A stretch of DNA of 64,000 bases from GCA-002862325 sp036339295 (GCA_036339295.1 JAYZBK010000079.1:1-64000); one strand, 5' to 3'. Numbered from the stretch's first letter, positions 24,766 through 33,941 are shown. Program-made: numbers and translations. Notes: generated from the sequence alone by a model not told the origin.

Positions 24766-25434
24766 GTGCTTCTGACTCACCACGGCCGTCGCGAATGGGG
24801 ATTCGCGACGGCCGTTCTCGTCCTGCTCGGGGTCCCGGCCGTCGTCCTCGGATGGTGGTGGGCCCTCGTGCCCCTGGGCCTCGGCTGGATCGCGGTCGCG
24901 GGCTTCTTCCGGGATCCACTCGGACGGAGACCGGCGAGCGACGATCCCCGCGACCTCGTCTCCCCGGCCGACGGACGGATCAGCGCGATCGAGCGCGTCG
25001 ACGCCCACGAGGCGACCGACGACGGCCCGGCCGTCGTGATCCGGATCTTCCTGAGCGTCCTGGACGTCCACCTGAACCGGTCCCCGGCCGACGCCGTCGT
25101 CGAGTCGATCCATCACCGGCCCGGCCGGTACCTCGACGCACGGTCGGAGGAATCCGCCCGGGTGAACGAGAGCAACCTCATCCGCCTGAGACTGGACGAC
25201 GGGACGCCGATCGGTGTCCGACAGGTCTCGGGAGCCATCGCCCGTCGCATCGTGTGCCCCCTCGCTCCGGGGGACCGCCTCCGGCGTGCGGCGCGTTTCG
25301 GCATGATCAAGTTCGGGTCCACGACCGAACTCGTCGTGCCCGCGGAGCCGGGGCTCGAGGTCCTGGTGTCCGTCGGGGATCGAACGACCGGAGGGGTCAC
25401 GATCCTCGCGCGACGCGACGTCGACGGGTCCTGA
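24766..25434 (+). CDS. psd: Phosphatidylserine decarboxylase, short type
   Basis: 222 residues from GTG 24766, which has AGGAAGG about 9 nt upstream. Makes phosphatidylethanolamine from phosphatidylserine; self-cleaves at the serine of FGST (IKFGSTTEL) to form the pyruvoyl group. VSPADGRISAIE, FLSVLDVHLNRSPADA (Asp/His of the active site) and GRY.DAR.EESARVNESN match the family of short proenzymes that includes archaetidylserine decarboxylases. One hydrophobic hairpin near residues 13-45 anchors it. A perfect 15-bp hairpin covers codons 6-17. A pssA partner is not in the window. Confidence 0.92.
   Translation: MLLTHHGRREWGFATAVLVLLGVPAVVLGWWWALVPLGLGWIAVAGFFRDPLGRRPASDDPRDLVSPADGRISAIERVDAHEATDDGPAVVIRIFLSVLDVHLNRSPADAVVESIHHRPGRYLDARSEESARVNESNLIRLRLDDGTPIGVRQVSGAIARRIVCPLAPGDRLRRAARFGMIKFGSTTELVVPAEPGLEVLVSVGDRTTGGVTILARRDVDGS
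24782..24815 (+). repeat. Perfect 15-bp inverted repeat inside the psd start
   Basis: 24782-24796 (ACGGCCGTCGCGAAT) is the exact reverse complement of 24801-24815, with loop GGGG. A smaller stem GCAAG/CTTGC (24747-24751, 24757-24761) just upstream holds the Shine-Dalgarno bases in its loop. Together they suggest control of psd translation or attenuation. Confidence 0.75.
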
Positions 25435-25457
25435 TCCAGCCCTGGTTCAGGCCTCGG

Positions 25458-26549
25458 TCAGCCCTCGAACTCGTTCCACTCGTCCTCGGGCTCCTCCGGC
25501 CAGTCCTGCTCCATGCGGTTGTGGACCCGGATCAGCGTGGCGAGCTGTTCGGCGAGGATCCCTCGCAGCGAATCGAGCGCGCTCCCGACGGCGTCGTCGA
25601 AGCCGTTCGAGGCGTCGCGGAACATGAACATCATCGCGAGGCACTCGCCGTCGTGACGGCACGGGATCGCGATCATCTCCACGTCGTCGGGAACGTCCTC
25701 GCCGAGCTCGCAGTCCCGGATGAAGGCCGAGGCGTCCTCGAAGCGAAGGATGTCCTGCTCCTCGGTCATGCGCGGGCAGGCCTCGTCGGAGAGACGCTGG
25801 AGCATCGGCTCCACCGACTTCCGGGAGTGCTCGTAGTTGACGTAGGCACCGAGACCGAATCGGCCGTCGCCTCCCGCGAGGAACACCGCGGCGTTGGTCG
25901 GCCCGGTCTTCACGAGCAGGTACTCGAGCGAGGTCCGAAGCAGGTCCTCGACGTCCAGTTCCTGGCGGATCAGCGTCCGGAACTCGCTGCACATCTCGAT
26001 CGTGGAGTCGTCCGACGCGGTCGGACCCGGGACGACCTGGTCCTCGACCGAGGCCCCGGAATCGGAATCGGCACCCTGGTCGAGTCGCCGGCTCAGTTCC
26101 GCGATGCGGCGGCCGAGTCGCTTGCGGGCGTCGTTCTCCCGGCTCCGCGAGACCGCCTGGAAGAGCCGTTCCTCCACCTGGTCGGAGTCGAGATCCCCCC
26201 GGAGGAAGTCCGAAGCGCCGAGTCTCATGGTGCGGGTGACCTCCTCGATGCCCGCGGCACCGGCCGCGACGAGGAAGGAGGCGGACGGTTGAAGGCGTCG
26301 AACGGTGCCGGCGATCTCCTCGTCGCAGTCGCTGCTCGGAAGCAGCACGACGTCGAAGGTCTCCTCCACCAGCTTGCCGTGGAGCGTGTCGAGGGAATCG
26401 GCGACCTGGCAGGTCCAGTCGGTCCCGGCCTCCACGAGGGCGGCGACGGTCATCGTCTCGGGCTGCGAGACGAAGACGAGGATCCTCGGAGTCGGGTGCT
26501 CGTCGGTTCGCGCATCACCCAGGTTCGACGTGTCGGGCTCGAAGTCCAT
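25458..26549 (-). CDS. Degenerate receiver plus GAF-like protein
   Basis: 363 residues from ATG 26549 (GGAG upstream). Residues about 20-130 resemble a response-regulator receiver (ILVFVSQPETMT, FDVVLLPSSD, then SFLVAAGAAG), but the phospho-acceptor Asp and the conserved Lys are not at their places, so it is a pseudo-receiver. A short coiled coil follows (REN..ARKRLGRRIAELSRRL). Residues about 190-345 look like a GAF sensor domain (LLRTSLEYLLVKTGPTNAAVFL, AIPCRHDGECLAMMFMF). No output domain, so it may bind a partner. Function not known. Confidence 0.8.
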   Translation of the reverse strand: MDFEPDTSNLGDARTDEHPTPRILVFVSQPETMTVAALVEAGTDWTCQVADSLDTLHGKLVEETFDVVLLPSSDCDEEIAGTVRRLQPSASFLVAAGAAGIEEVTRTMRLGASDFLRGDLDSDQVEERLFQAVSRSRENDARKRLGRRIAELSRRLDQGADSDSGASVEDQVVPGPTASDDSTIEMCSEFRTLIRQELDVEDLLRTSLEYLLVKTGPTNAAVFLAGGDGRFGLGAYVNYEHSRKSVEPMLQRLSDEACPRMTEEQDILRFEDASAFIRDCELGEDVPDDVEMIAIPCRHDGECLAMMFMFRDASNGFDDAVGSALDSLRGILAEQLATLIRVHNRMEQDWPEEPEDEWNEFEG

Positions 26550-26859
26550 CGGAATCTCCTCTCCGGTCCCGGACCGACCGCGGTTCATGGCGGTCGAGTC
26601 CGTCCCGTCCCGTTCGCGAGCGTGGCGACACGCCACCCGTGCGACGGGACGAATCGAATCGCGACGACATCGCCGCGACGTTGATGGGAGTTCCATCGAC
26701 CATCGAAGGGACGGCTTGAGGAGGTGGGAAGGATCCGGCCACCGAACCGGGACCCCCGGCGGTAAGACCCGCCCCAGAGATCACAGCCGAAACCCGCGGA
26801 AGGAATCCGGGAAGTCCGGCTTCAGTCCCCGGATGGACCGGATCCGGATCGGAGGCGTC
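26550..26859 (-). other. 310-base gap with structured leader
   Basis: No gene is supportable here. On the minus strand it would be the leader of the pseudo-receiver gene. 26602-26609 (GTCCCGTC) pairs with 26643-26650, enclosing a second hairpin GTGGCG/CGCCAC (26622-26627, 26631-26636). It does not match any riboswitch class I recognise. Confidence 0.4.
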
Positions 26860-27597
26860 TTATCGGCCGCTTCGAGCTCGCCAGAGGCGGACCGCCTCCG
26901 GGTCGCGTGGGTACAGCGGCCGCAGCGACGCCGCGTCGTCGGAGTGGATCCACGACGATGGTGCCGACCGCCCGTCATGTCGGACGACCAGGTCGACGAT
27001 CGCCTCGGGTCGAAGCACGGGCACGCGGATCTCGACGCCCGCCTCCCGATATGCCGACCTCCAGGACGCATCGAGATGCTCGTCCGCGAGGAGGACATCG
27101 GGCATCTCCTCGGTGGGCCGATCGATCAGTCCGGGGGTTCCCACCGTCGACCAGGCGTCGTCGCCCTCGCCCCTCCGCAGTCGAGTGGACCAGGCCGTGC
27201 CCGACTTGGTCGCCGAGATCACGTCGACCGTTCGAATGGCCGCGTCGCCGTCACCATCGATCGTGGAGCCGACCGCCACCTCCGCGCCCGGGACCCCGAC
27301 CACCGCCGCACCGGACACCTCCGCCAGCGCTTGTGCGGCGGTGATCGAGACCCGCAGCCCGCTGAAGCCACCCGGCCCGACATCCACGGCGACGACCTCG
27401 AGTTCGCGGGCGGCGACGGAACCCTCGTCCAGGACCTCCGCGATCGCCGGCAGGAGCTCGTCGCGATCCCGACGACCACCGACGACCTCGCGACGGGCCG
27501 AAACGAGCCCGCCCCGCGCCACGGCGACCCCGCCGAGCCGCTGGGAGAGCTCGATCGCGAGGATCGGTCCCGCTCCCGGGATCGTCTCGGGTCTCAA
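26860..27597 (-). CDS. tsaB: tRNA t6A synthesis protein TsaB
   Basis: 245 residues from a TTG start. TsaB partners TsaD in making N6-threonylcarbamoyl-adenosine on ANN-reading tRNAs. ILAIELSQ at the N-terminus and VGPGGFSGLRVSITAAQALAE (GPGSFTGLR in others) are the family marks. The start TTG at 27597 overlaps the TGA of the metallophosphoesterase gene (TTGA), pointing to translational coupling. C-terminal half is poorly conserved, as usual for TsaB. Confidence 0.9.
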   Translation of the reverse strand: MRPETIPGAGPILAIELSQRLGGVAVARGGLVSARREVVGGRRDRDELLPAIAEVLDEGSVAARELEVVAVDVGPGGFSGLRVSITAAQALAEVSGAAVVGVPGAEVAVGSTIDGDGDAAIRTVDVISATKSGTAWSTRLRRGEGDDAWSTVGTPGLIDRPTEEMPDVLLADEHLDASWRSAYREAGVEIRVPVLRPEAIVDLVVRHDGRSAPSSWIHSDDAASLRPLYPRDPEAVRLWRARSGR

Positions 27598-28481
27598 TCC
27601 TCGGCTCCGAGGCCGGCCAGCGGAAGCGCCGAGAACAGCGCGGATTCCACGGAGGGCGGCGCGTCGGAGAGATCGATCGGAAGCACCATGGCCCGCTCGT
27701 GATCGGAGTTGAGGAGGATCGTCCGAGGACCGCCGATCCCGATCCCGTTCTCGACGAAGGCATGCCCGAGCGAGAAGAACTCGACGTTCCAACGTTCCGC
27801 CAGCGACTCGACCTGCGCCTCCGTGTGTCCTCGTCCCCAGACCATCATCCAGGCGCTGCCGTGCATGGGTTCGTAGTCGCGGTCCTCGAGCTCGCGGTCG
27901 AGGATCCCGATGTCGAATCGATCCATCATCCCCGGCCCCGGAAGCGAGTGGGCGCACAGGATCCCGTTCTCGCTCCTCGCGGCGAGCGGCATCGCCCGGA
28001 CGAACTCGGCCACGGCGTGGGCGACGAGATCGGCCTCGTCGCCGAACCTCCATGCGAGTCCCTCGTTGAACTTCGTCGTCATGCAGCCCGCGCCCTTGGA
28101 CACCGAGTGGCCGGCCATCTGGGCGAGTTCATGGTTGGCGAGCAGCACGTGGACCCGCCCGGGATGGGCGACGAGCAGGCCGGCGACCTTCACGAGCATC
28201 CGATAGCTCAGGTCCAGGTCGTTCACCAGCCGCTCACCGTGGATCAGCTCGTGAAGCACCAGGTGCGCGGTGGGATCCTCGTCGAGGCGGGCGAACTGGA
28301 GGACCTTCTGGAAGTGCTGGGGATTGTCGTGCAGGTCGCCCGTGAGGAGCAGTCGCCCTCGACCCTCGATCCGCGAGACGCAGCCCTCGCGATTGGGTGC
28401 ATCGCGCATGATCGCGGCAGCCTCCCCGAGGCGGTCGACCACCGCGGCGGCATCTTCATCGTCCAGCCGTCGTCCCGGCAT
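27594..28481 (-). CDS. Calcineurin-like metallophosphoesterase
   Basis: 295 residues. The metal-binding motifs run GDLHDN (GDxHG/D type), LLANHELAQ (GNHE type), CAHSLPG and SLGHAFVENG (GH-H type), the order of the calcineurin superfamily. Substrate unknown; relatives include protein phosphatases and Ap4A hydrolases. ATG 28481 overlaps the stop of the DUF1573 gene by one base (TGATG), and its own stop overlaps tsaB, so the three genes form one operon. Confidence 0.9.
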   Translation of the reverse strand: MPGRRLDDEDAAAVVDRLGEAAAIMRDAPNREGCVSRIEGRGRLLLTGDLHDNPQHFQKVLQFARLDEDPTAHLVLHELIHGERLVNDLDLSYRMLVKVAGLLVAHPGRVHVLLANHELAQMAGHSVSKGAGCMTTKFNEGLAWRFGDEADLVAHAVAEFVRAMPLAARSENGILCAHSLPGPGMMDRFDIGILDRELEDRDYEPMHGSAWMMVWGRGHTEAQVESLAERWNVEFFSLGHAFVENGIGIGGPRTILLNSDHERAMVLPIDLSDAPPSVESALFSALPLAGLGAED

Positions 28482-29668
28482 CAAGGGTCGACCCTTGCCA
28501 CGATCTCGAGGACTCCCATCCCCGTCGCGGTCGTGATGGCGACCGGCGCGTAGAGGAGAGGCTCGACGCCTCCGATGCTGCGCACCCGCAGGACGGCCTC
28601 GACGCTCGTCGGCGACTTCGGGCTCGTGGAGACCAGCTCCGCCTCGAGTCGGCGGTCGAGACTCCTGACCGTCATCGCGTCCATCCACTCGGGTCGATCG
28701 ATGGCGTTGCCCCCTCGCGGGTTGTAGTGATCCAGCGTCACGACGATCTCCCGCTCGTCCCCGGCTCGGATCGCCCCGAGCTCGACGAAGTCGTCGGCGA
28801 GGATCCACCGGCGATCGAAGCGGGTCGGATCGCGGCGGCTGCCGGTCTCCGTATGGCGGACCCGGCACGCCACCAGGGGGCTGTCCGCCCGATCGGTCGT
28901 GAACACCCACCACCGGGGGATCCTCGTGCCGGGGAGGCCGGTGATCGACCACCGGACGTCGTAGACGCTCCTCGGCGCGTCCCGGGCCGGATCGAAGTCG
29001 ACGTAGTCCGGCGAGACCCCGTTGGAACCCAGGATCGTGAACGGTCTCCCATCGATCGCCGCCAGGCGAATGACGCCCGACTCGACGCCCTCGAGCGCCG
29101 AGGCGAACGTGGGCTCGGGCTGGATCGGGAGCGTCACCATTCCGTCGAGACGGACGATCGCGGGTCGCTGCATCCCCTCGAGCTGGACGAAGACCTTGGC
29201 CTGCTTCTCGCCGGGCTGCTTCGGGGCGTCGAGCGATGCCATCAGGTCGACCGTGCCGCCCGCCGGGATCACGGTCCCGGCGAGATCGGTGAGGGTCGTG
29301 CAGACGCAGCTGGGCGTGACCCGAAGGACCCGGACCGGGCGATCGCCCCGGTTGGTGATCTTGAACATCCCGGAGTTGATCGATCCCGCCGGGACCGCCC
29401 CGAAGTCGATCGTCTCGGGGACGATCTCGAGCGGCCCGGCCGCGGTGATCGCCTGGATCGATCCACGCAGGACCGGATCGCCGGCCGTGACGACGCTGGT
29501 CGCCGTCACCGCCGCGCCCACCGGTTCGTTCCCGGGGGTGGCCGGCCCTGCGGCTTCCTGCGGCCGGGCGGACGACGGGGTCTCCGAGCCGCACCCCGGG
29601 AGGAAGGCGAGGGAGCAGCCGAGGGCGACTCCAAGAACGTCACGCTGCCATGTGGTCATCCTGCGCAT
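28481..29668 (-). CDS. DUF1573 lipoprotein
   Basis: 395 residues. Signal sequence with lipobox LAFLPGCGS. The DUF1573 domain spans about residues 80-185: IDFGAVPAGSINSGMFKITNRG then RVTPSCVCTTLT, where the family has F.l.N.G..pl.I..v..SCGCT. The rest (about 190-395) looks like a second Ig-like module. DUF1573 proteins are abundant in planctomycetes and Bacteroidetes; role unclear. First gene of the operon with the phosphoesterase and tsaB; TAGAAT ends 6 nt before the ATG. Confidence 0.88.
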   Translation of the reverse strand: MRRMTTWQRDVLGVALGCSLAFLPGCGSETPSSARPQEAAGPATPGNEPVGAAVTATSVVTAGDPVLRGSIQAITAAGPLEIVPETIDFGAVPAGSINSGMFKITNRGDRPVRVLRVTPSCVCTTLTDLAGTVIPAGGTVDLMASLDAPKQPGEKQAKVFVQLEGMQRPAIVRLDGMVTLPIQPEPTFASALEGVESGVIRLAAIDGRPFTILGSNGVSPDYVDFDPARDAPRSVYDVRWSITGLPGTRIPRWWVFTTDRADSPLVACRVRHTETGSRRDPTRFDRRWILADDFVELGAIRAGDEREIVVTLDHYNPRGGNAIDRPEWMDAMTVRSLDRRLEAELVSTSPKSPTSVEAVLRVRSIGGVEPLLYAPVAITTATGMGVLEIVARVDP

Positions 29669-29674
29669 CCACCC

Positions 29675-29680
29675 ATTCTA
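29675..29680 (-). promoter_or_regulatory. -10 element for leaderless DUF1573 operon
   Basis: TAGAAT on the minus strand, 6 nt before the ATG at 29668; the closest match to TATAAT among the leaderless candidates. Confidence 0.5.
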
Positions 29681-29729
29681 GTGAGGGGGGTCCGCCCACG
29701 GTCTTCGGCGAGCCTTGAACGACGTGCGA

Positions 29730-29749
29730 GTCCGGCCCCAGGGCCGGAC
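29730..29749 (-). terminator. Hairpin downstream of the PQQ-type dehydrogenase
   Basis: GTCCGGCC (29730-29737) pairs with GGCCGGAC (29742-29749), loop of 4. It lies about 60 nt past the stop of the gene at 29811. Likely terminator. Confidence 0.6.
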
Positions 29750-29810
29750 CCGCCGTCCGTTGTCTCGATTCGATGCCCGACGTGTTCGTGGGCCTGTTCG
29801 AAGGACCGGC

Positions 29811-31598
29811 TCAGCCGGAGCAGCCGCCCCAGGCGCCGAGCATGATGCCCAGATCGCTGCCGTTCACGCCGTCGCCGTTGCCGTCGACGTCGTAGGTGTC
29901 GCTGCCCCAGGCGCTCAGGAGGAGGCCGAGGTCGGCGCCGTTGACGCTTCCGTTCCCGTCGAGGTCGGCCGGGCAGGGCGGAGCGATCGGCTCGAAGTCG
30001 ATCGTGAGCGTGCCCTCGCCCTGGACGCCGTCGTCGGTCGCGGCGACCCGGATGAGGAGGGTCTGCGACTCGACCACGAGGGTGGCGACGGAAGCGTCGT
30101 CACCACAGTCGTCGTCGCCGCATCCGTACACGCCGGTGCTCGTGGGGCAGCTGGCGTCGTACAGGGCGAGTCGGCTGTCGAAGTCGGTCCCGCAGGTGCT
30201 CACGGTCAGGAACCCGGTGGCCGGCGCCTCGAAGGAGAACCACACGTCGGAGTAGACGTCGGGCCCGTTGACCGAGCTGCAGCTGAGCGGCATGTCGAGG
30301 CCGGAGTCGGACGCCTCCACGTTCGTGAACGCGGTCGAGCCCTCGCCGACGGCGATCGCGCCGGCGCAGTCGTCGTTGGCCGGCGGCGGGTCGCAGCTCT
30401 CGGATCCATCGGCCGGGACGATCTTGAAGATCCGGCCGGTCTGGGAAACCATGTAGACCTCGCCGCGGGCGTCCTGTCCGAAGCTGGCGAGCGAGCTCAG
30501 GCTCACGCCCGAGGTCGACACGCGAAGGTCGCTGTTCCGATTGGTCACCGAGACGGTGCCGTTCTTGTTGGGAACGGCCGACCAGAGGTTGGAGAGGACG
30601 TAGTCCCCGTAGAAGTAGGTGCCCTGCAGCTCCGGGATCGCACAGCCGCGGTAGACGAAGCCACCGGTGATCGAGTAGCCGCCCGAGGAGTTGTGGAAGT
30701 ACTGGATCTGGGGCTCGAAGAACGGGCCGCTCGATCCGCAGGAGGACGAGTAGTTGGCCTGGCCCTCGCGGCACTTCCAGCCGAAGTTGGCACCGGCGAT
30801 CTGCCCCGGACGAACGTAGTTCACCTCTTCGCGGGCGTTCTGGCCGACGTCCGCGATCCAGAGGTCGCCGGTGGCGTGGTCGAAGGCGGATCGCCAGGGG
30901 TTCCGAAGCCCGTAGGCGTAGATCTCGTCGTCGCCGGGCACGCCCACGAAGGGGTTGTCGGCCGGGACCGAGTACGGGGTTCCGTTGTCGACGTCGATCC
31001 GAAGGATCTTGCCGAGCTTCTGGTTGGTGATGTCCTGGGCACGGTTGCCCGGGTCGCCGGCGGATCCACCGTCACCGGTGAAGATGTACAGGTAGCCGTC
31101 GGGGCCGAACTCGATGTAGCCGCCGTTGTGGTTGGAGTACGGCTGGTCGAACGACATGATCGTCACCGCGCCGGAGGTCGTCGCGTGGTCGGCGTCGGCG
31201 CCCCGGTTGTACTGGCGGATGTAGGTGTCGCCACTGCCCGCGGTCGCGGTGTAGCAGACGAAGAACTTGCCGTTGTTCTGGTAGTCGGGATGGAACGCCA
31301 GCCCGAGCAGGCCTCGCTCGTCGCTGGTCGACGTGCCGCCCTGGACGATCGAGTCGATGTCGAGGAAGTAGTCGCTGTTCAGGGTCTCGGTCTCGAGGTC
31401 GAGGATCTTGATGCGACCCTGCTTCTCGATGATGAAGAGACGCGACTCGTCACCCGGCGCGTGCGTGGCGAAGATCGGACGGACCAGTCCGCTGCTGACG
31501 ACGAGGCGGGACGCGATTTCCTGGGCCGAGGCCAGCCCGGAGAACGCGAAGAGGGCGGCCGAGGCGGCGAGGGTGAGTGATCGACGGCGAATCGACAT
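29811..31598 (-). CDS. Secreted PQQ-dependent sugar dehydrogenase-like protein with dockerin tail
   Basis: 595 residues. Sec signal peptide ending SGLASAQ. Residues about 30-390 form a glucose/sorbosone-dehydrogenase beta-propeller: LVRPIFATHAPGDESRLFIIEKQG, DERGLLGLAFHPDY, DGYLYIFTGDGGSAGDPGNRAQ and YGLRNPWRSAFD are typical of the soluble PQQ/aldose family. A Cys-rich beta domain follows (about 400-540). The C-terminus holds two dockerin-like calcium repeats, DLDGNGSVNGADLG and DGNGDGVNGSDLG, each followed by LL.AWG. Substrate unknown. 31599-31832 upstream is non-coding. Confidence 0.9.
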   Translation of the reverse strand: MSIRRRSLTLAASAALFAFSGLASAQEIASRLVVSSGLVRPIFATHAPGDESRLFIIEKQGRIKILDLETETLNSDYFLDIDSIVQGGTSTSDERGLLGLAFHPDYQNNGKFFVCYTATAGSGDTYIRQYNRGADADHATTSGAVTIMSFDQPYSNHNGGYIEFGPDGYLYIFTGDGGSAGDPGNRAQDITNQKLGKILRIDVDNGTPYSVPADNPFVGVPGDDEIYAYGLRNPWRSAFDHATGDLWIADVGQNAREEVNYVRPGQIAGANFGWKCREGQANYSSSCGSSGPFFEPQIQYFHNSSGGYSITGGFVYRGCAIPELQGTYFYGDYVLSNLWSAVPNKNGTVSVTNRNSDLRVSTSGVSLSSLASFGQDARGEVYMVSQTGRIFKIVPADGSESCDPPPANDDCAGAIAVGEGSTAFTNVEASDSGLDMPLSCSSVNGPDVYSDVWFSFEAPATGFLTVSTCGTDFDSRLALYDASCPTSTGVYGCGDDDCGDDASVATLVVESQTLLIRVAATDDGVQGEGTLTIDFEPIAPPCPADLDGNGSVNGADLGLLLSAWGSDTYDVDGNGDGVNGSDLGIMLGAWGGCSG

Positions 31599-31832
31599 CT
31601 ATGTTTCCGATCTTCGAAGGTGTGACGGGGACCCGTTCGACGAACGAGTCGCGCTTCAACAGACGCGGCTGGAGGGCCGTTGGTTCCCCGATCCGGGACC
31701 GGGAGACCGACTTCCAACGATAGCACCCACCCCGGAAGAGGCTCCCCGCGGACGCTGAATTCCCCGACTGAACTGGAAAACGGAGCTGGAAGTCGCCGAA
31801 GGACCGACTCCACCGGCCCTCCGGCCTCCGAT

Positions 31833-33935
31833 TCAGGGCGCGATCCGGTTCGCAGCGTCCACCGTCCGACCGACAAGCGTCCGATATCGGGCGACGGCCT
31901 CGTCGAGAGCGGCCTGGTCGCCGTCGCGTATCGCCTCGGCCATCCGCGGCAGCACCACCGCCCCGTAGCCGCTGTCCCGGTCGCTGGCGGAGAACTCGTT
32001 CCGGAACCAGGGACGTCCGGGCAGGCCCTCGTCGATCCATGTCCGTTCGAATCGAAGCAGCGACGCCGTGGCGGCGTCCCCATCGCGATCGCCCTCGCGG
32101 AGCCGCGAGCCCGCCGCCTCGCAGGCGGCCAGGGCGACCATCGCCTCCGATCGAAGGGTGTCGAGATCGAGACGGAGTCCCGACTCCTCCGCGGCGACCT
32201 CGTGCCGGGCCAGCCCCTCGAGGAAGCGAGCGACTCCGGTCGTGGGGTCGAGCGGCGGGACCGGTGCATCGGCGAGCTCGGCGACGAGCGCGCCCGTGAT
32301 GCGGGCGAGCATGATCGCTCCCTCGTAGTCGTCCCCGACGGTCGATCGGTACCACGCCAGCGTGTCGTAGTTCGAATGGTGGACCGAACCGGCCGAACCC
32401 CGGGCTCCGAACGAGGCCGACGGCACGCCGGCGTGGCAGACGAATCCGACGTGGTCGCTGCCGCCACCGAGATCGCCGATCGGGGGACGATCGCGATCAC
32501 CCTGCCACGACCGACGGACCGTTCCGTCGGCACCGGGCTGGGGAACGAGGCCGGTCGCGCGGGCGATGGCGTCGTGGAGCGAGGGCGAGGCGGAGGCGCC
32601 GAACCGCGTGCCGAGCGCGGCCATGTCGAGGTTGATGTAGGCGACCGCGTGTCGCCGGATCCGTTCCAGCTCCGCTTCCACCCACTCGCATGATCCGATG
32701 ATCCCGAACTCCTCCGCACCCCAGCCCGCGAAGACGATCGAGCGCCGCGGGCGGAGTCCCCGCTCCGCGGCCTCCGCGAACGCCCGGGCGACCTCCATCA
32801 CGACGATCGTGCCGGCCAGGGGATCGGCGGCACCGAATCCCCAGGCGTCGTGGTGCCCGCCGACGATCACGAACTCCTCGGGTCGTTCCGCGCCGGGGAG
32901 GATGCCGAAGACGTTCGCGGTCCGTCGCAGCTCCCGCACCTGCTCGACCTCGAGGCGGAGACGAAGGCCCCCGCTCTCCAACCGATACGGGACGTCGAGG
33001 CCTCCGGTCCAGCCGTCGAGCCCCATGACGGCGACGTCGGGCCCGGTCATCGCCGCCATGATCCGATTCGCCGCCCCGTATCCGATCGGCTGCACGGGAA
33101 TGCTCGGCAGGCCCACCGAATCGACGTCGAGCCGCTCGACGTCGCCCCGGGCGGGCTCGAACGGCGTGAGGGGATCGCCCTTGTACGGGAGCGTCACGAT
33201 CGAGCCTCGTTGGATGCACGTCTCGTTCGCCCATCCGCCCTCGGGCCAGGTCGGTCCTCGATCGTCGCCGTAGTCGCCCGGGTCGAGGAAGATCACGACC
33301 CCGGCCGCACCGGCCTCCTCCGCGAACTTGACCTTGAACCCCCGGTAGTTGCCGCCGTACCGCGCGAAGACGATCTTCCCGGTGCAGTCGATGCCGAGTT
33401 CACGGAGTCGCTCGAAGTCCTCGAGCCGGCCCCGGTTCGCGTAGACCACCTCCGCCTCCACCACGCCCGAGCCGGAGTACGCGTTCCAACCCCATCCGAG
33501 ATCCGGATGCGCCGTCGCCGGGTCCTCGAGCAGCTCCTTCTCGGTGAGCGGGAGCGTCGAGATGCCTCGACGACGTCGGCCGGTCTCCGGCGTCGCGCCC
33601 TCCCCGGCGTCGGGTTCGACGATGGTCAGGCTCGCCGCGACGGGTCGGGCGAGGAGTGGTTCGAACCACCACGTCTCGGTCTCGAGGCCCATGCCCTCGA
33701 AGGCGCCCGCGAGCGCCTCGATGACGACCATGTCCCCGTCGGTTCCCGCGACGTGCGGTCGCTCGCCGAGAAGCTCGTGCCAGGCCGCCATGCTCGAAGC
33801 GGATGGTGCGTCGACGACCGACTCGACCAGCGGTGGAACCGGTTCCTCGGCCGGTGCCGCTCCGGCGAGCAGCACGACGGCAAGGAGGACCGGGATCGAC
33901 GACGGCCGGGACGGTCGAAGGGGTTCGTGGTTCAT
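31833..33935 (-). CDS. M28B zinc peptidase (glutamate carboxypeptidase II-like)
   Basis: 700 residues. Signal peptide, PA domain (about 140-310; GKIVFARYGGNYRGFKVKFA), M28 catalytic domain and a C-terminal TfR-dimer-like helical domain, the same order as human GCPII. Zinc and catalytic residues: His in GGHHDAWGFG, Asp in GAADPLAG, Glu-Glu in WGAEEFG, Asp in YINLDMA, His in HHSNYDT. Exported, probably periplasmic, releasing C-terminal or acidic residues; the exact substrate is unknown. Its start has a TACGCT -10 only 6 nt upstream, and it ends at 31833, next to a non-coding stretch. Confidence 0.93.
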   Translation of the reverse strand: MNHEPLRPSRPSSIPVLLAVVLLAGAAPAEEPVPPLVESVVDAPSASSMAAWHELLGERPHVAGTDGDMVVIEALAGAFEGMGLETETWWFEPLLARPVAASLTIVEPDAGEGATPETGRRRRGISTLPLTEKELLEDPATAHPDLGWGWNAYSGSGVVEAEVVYANRGRLEDFERLRELGIDCTGKIVFARYGGNYRGFKVKFAEEAGAAGVVIFLDPGDYGDDRGPTWPEGGWANETCIQRGSIVTLPYKGDPLTPFEPARGDVERLDVDSVGLPSIPVQPIGYGAANRIMAAMTGPDVAVMGLDGWTGGLDVPYRLESGGLRLRLEVEQVRELRRTANVFGILPGAERPEEFVIVGGHHDAWGFGAADPLAGTIVVMEVARAFAEAAERGLRPRRSIVFAGWGAEEFGIIGSCEWVEAELERIRRHAVAYINLDMAALGTRFGASASPSLHDAIARATGLVPQPGADGTVRRSWQGDRDRPPIGDLGGGSDHVGFVCHAGVPSASFGARGSAGSVHHSNYDTLAWYRSTVGDDYEGAIMLARITGALVAELADAPVPPLDPTTGVARFLEGLARHEVAAEESGLRLDLDTLRSEAMVALAACEAAGSRLREGDRDGDAATASLLRFERTWIDEGLPGRPWFRNEFSASDRDSGYGAVVLPRMAEAIRDGDQAALDEAVARYRTLVGRTVDAANRIAP

Positions 33936-33941
33936 GCCGGG

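Noticed and set aside
26550..26859. Riboswitch in the pseudo-receiver leader
   Set aside because: Paired regions exist but none of the known riboswitch cores (c-di-GMP, cobalamin, SAM, TPP) could be recognised.
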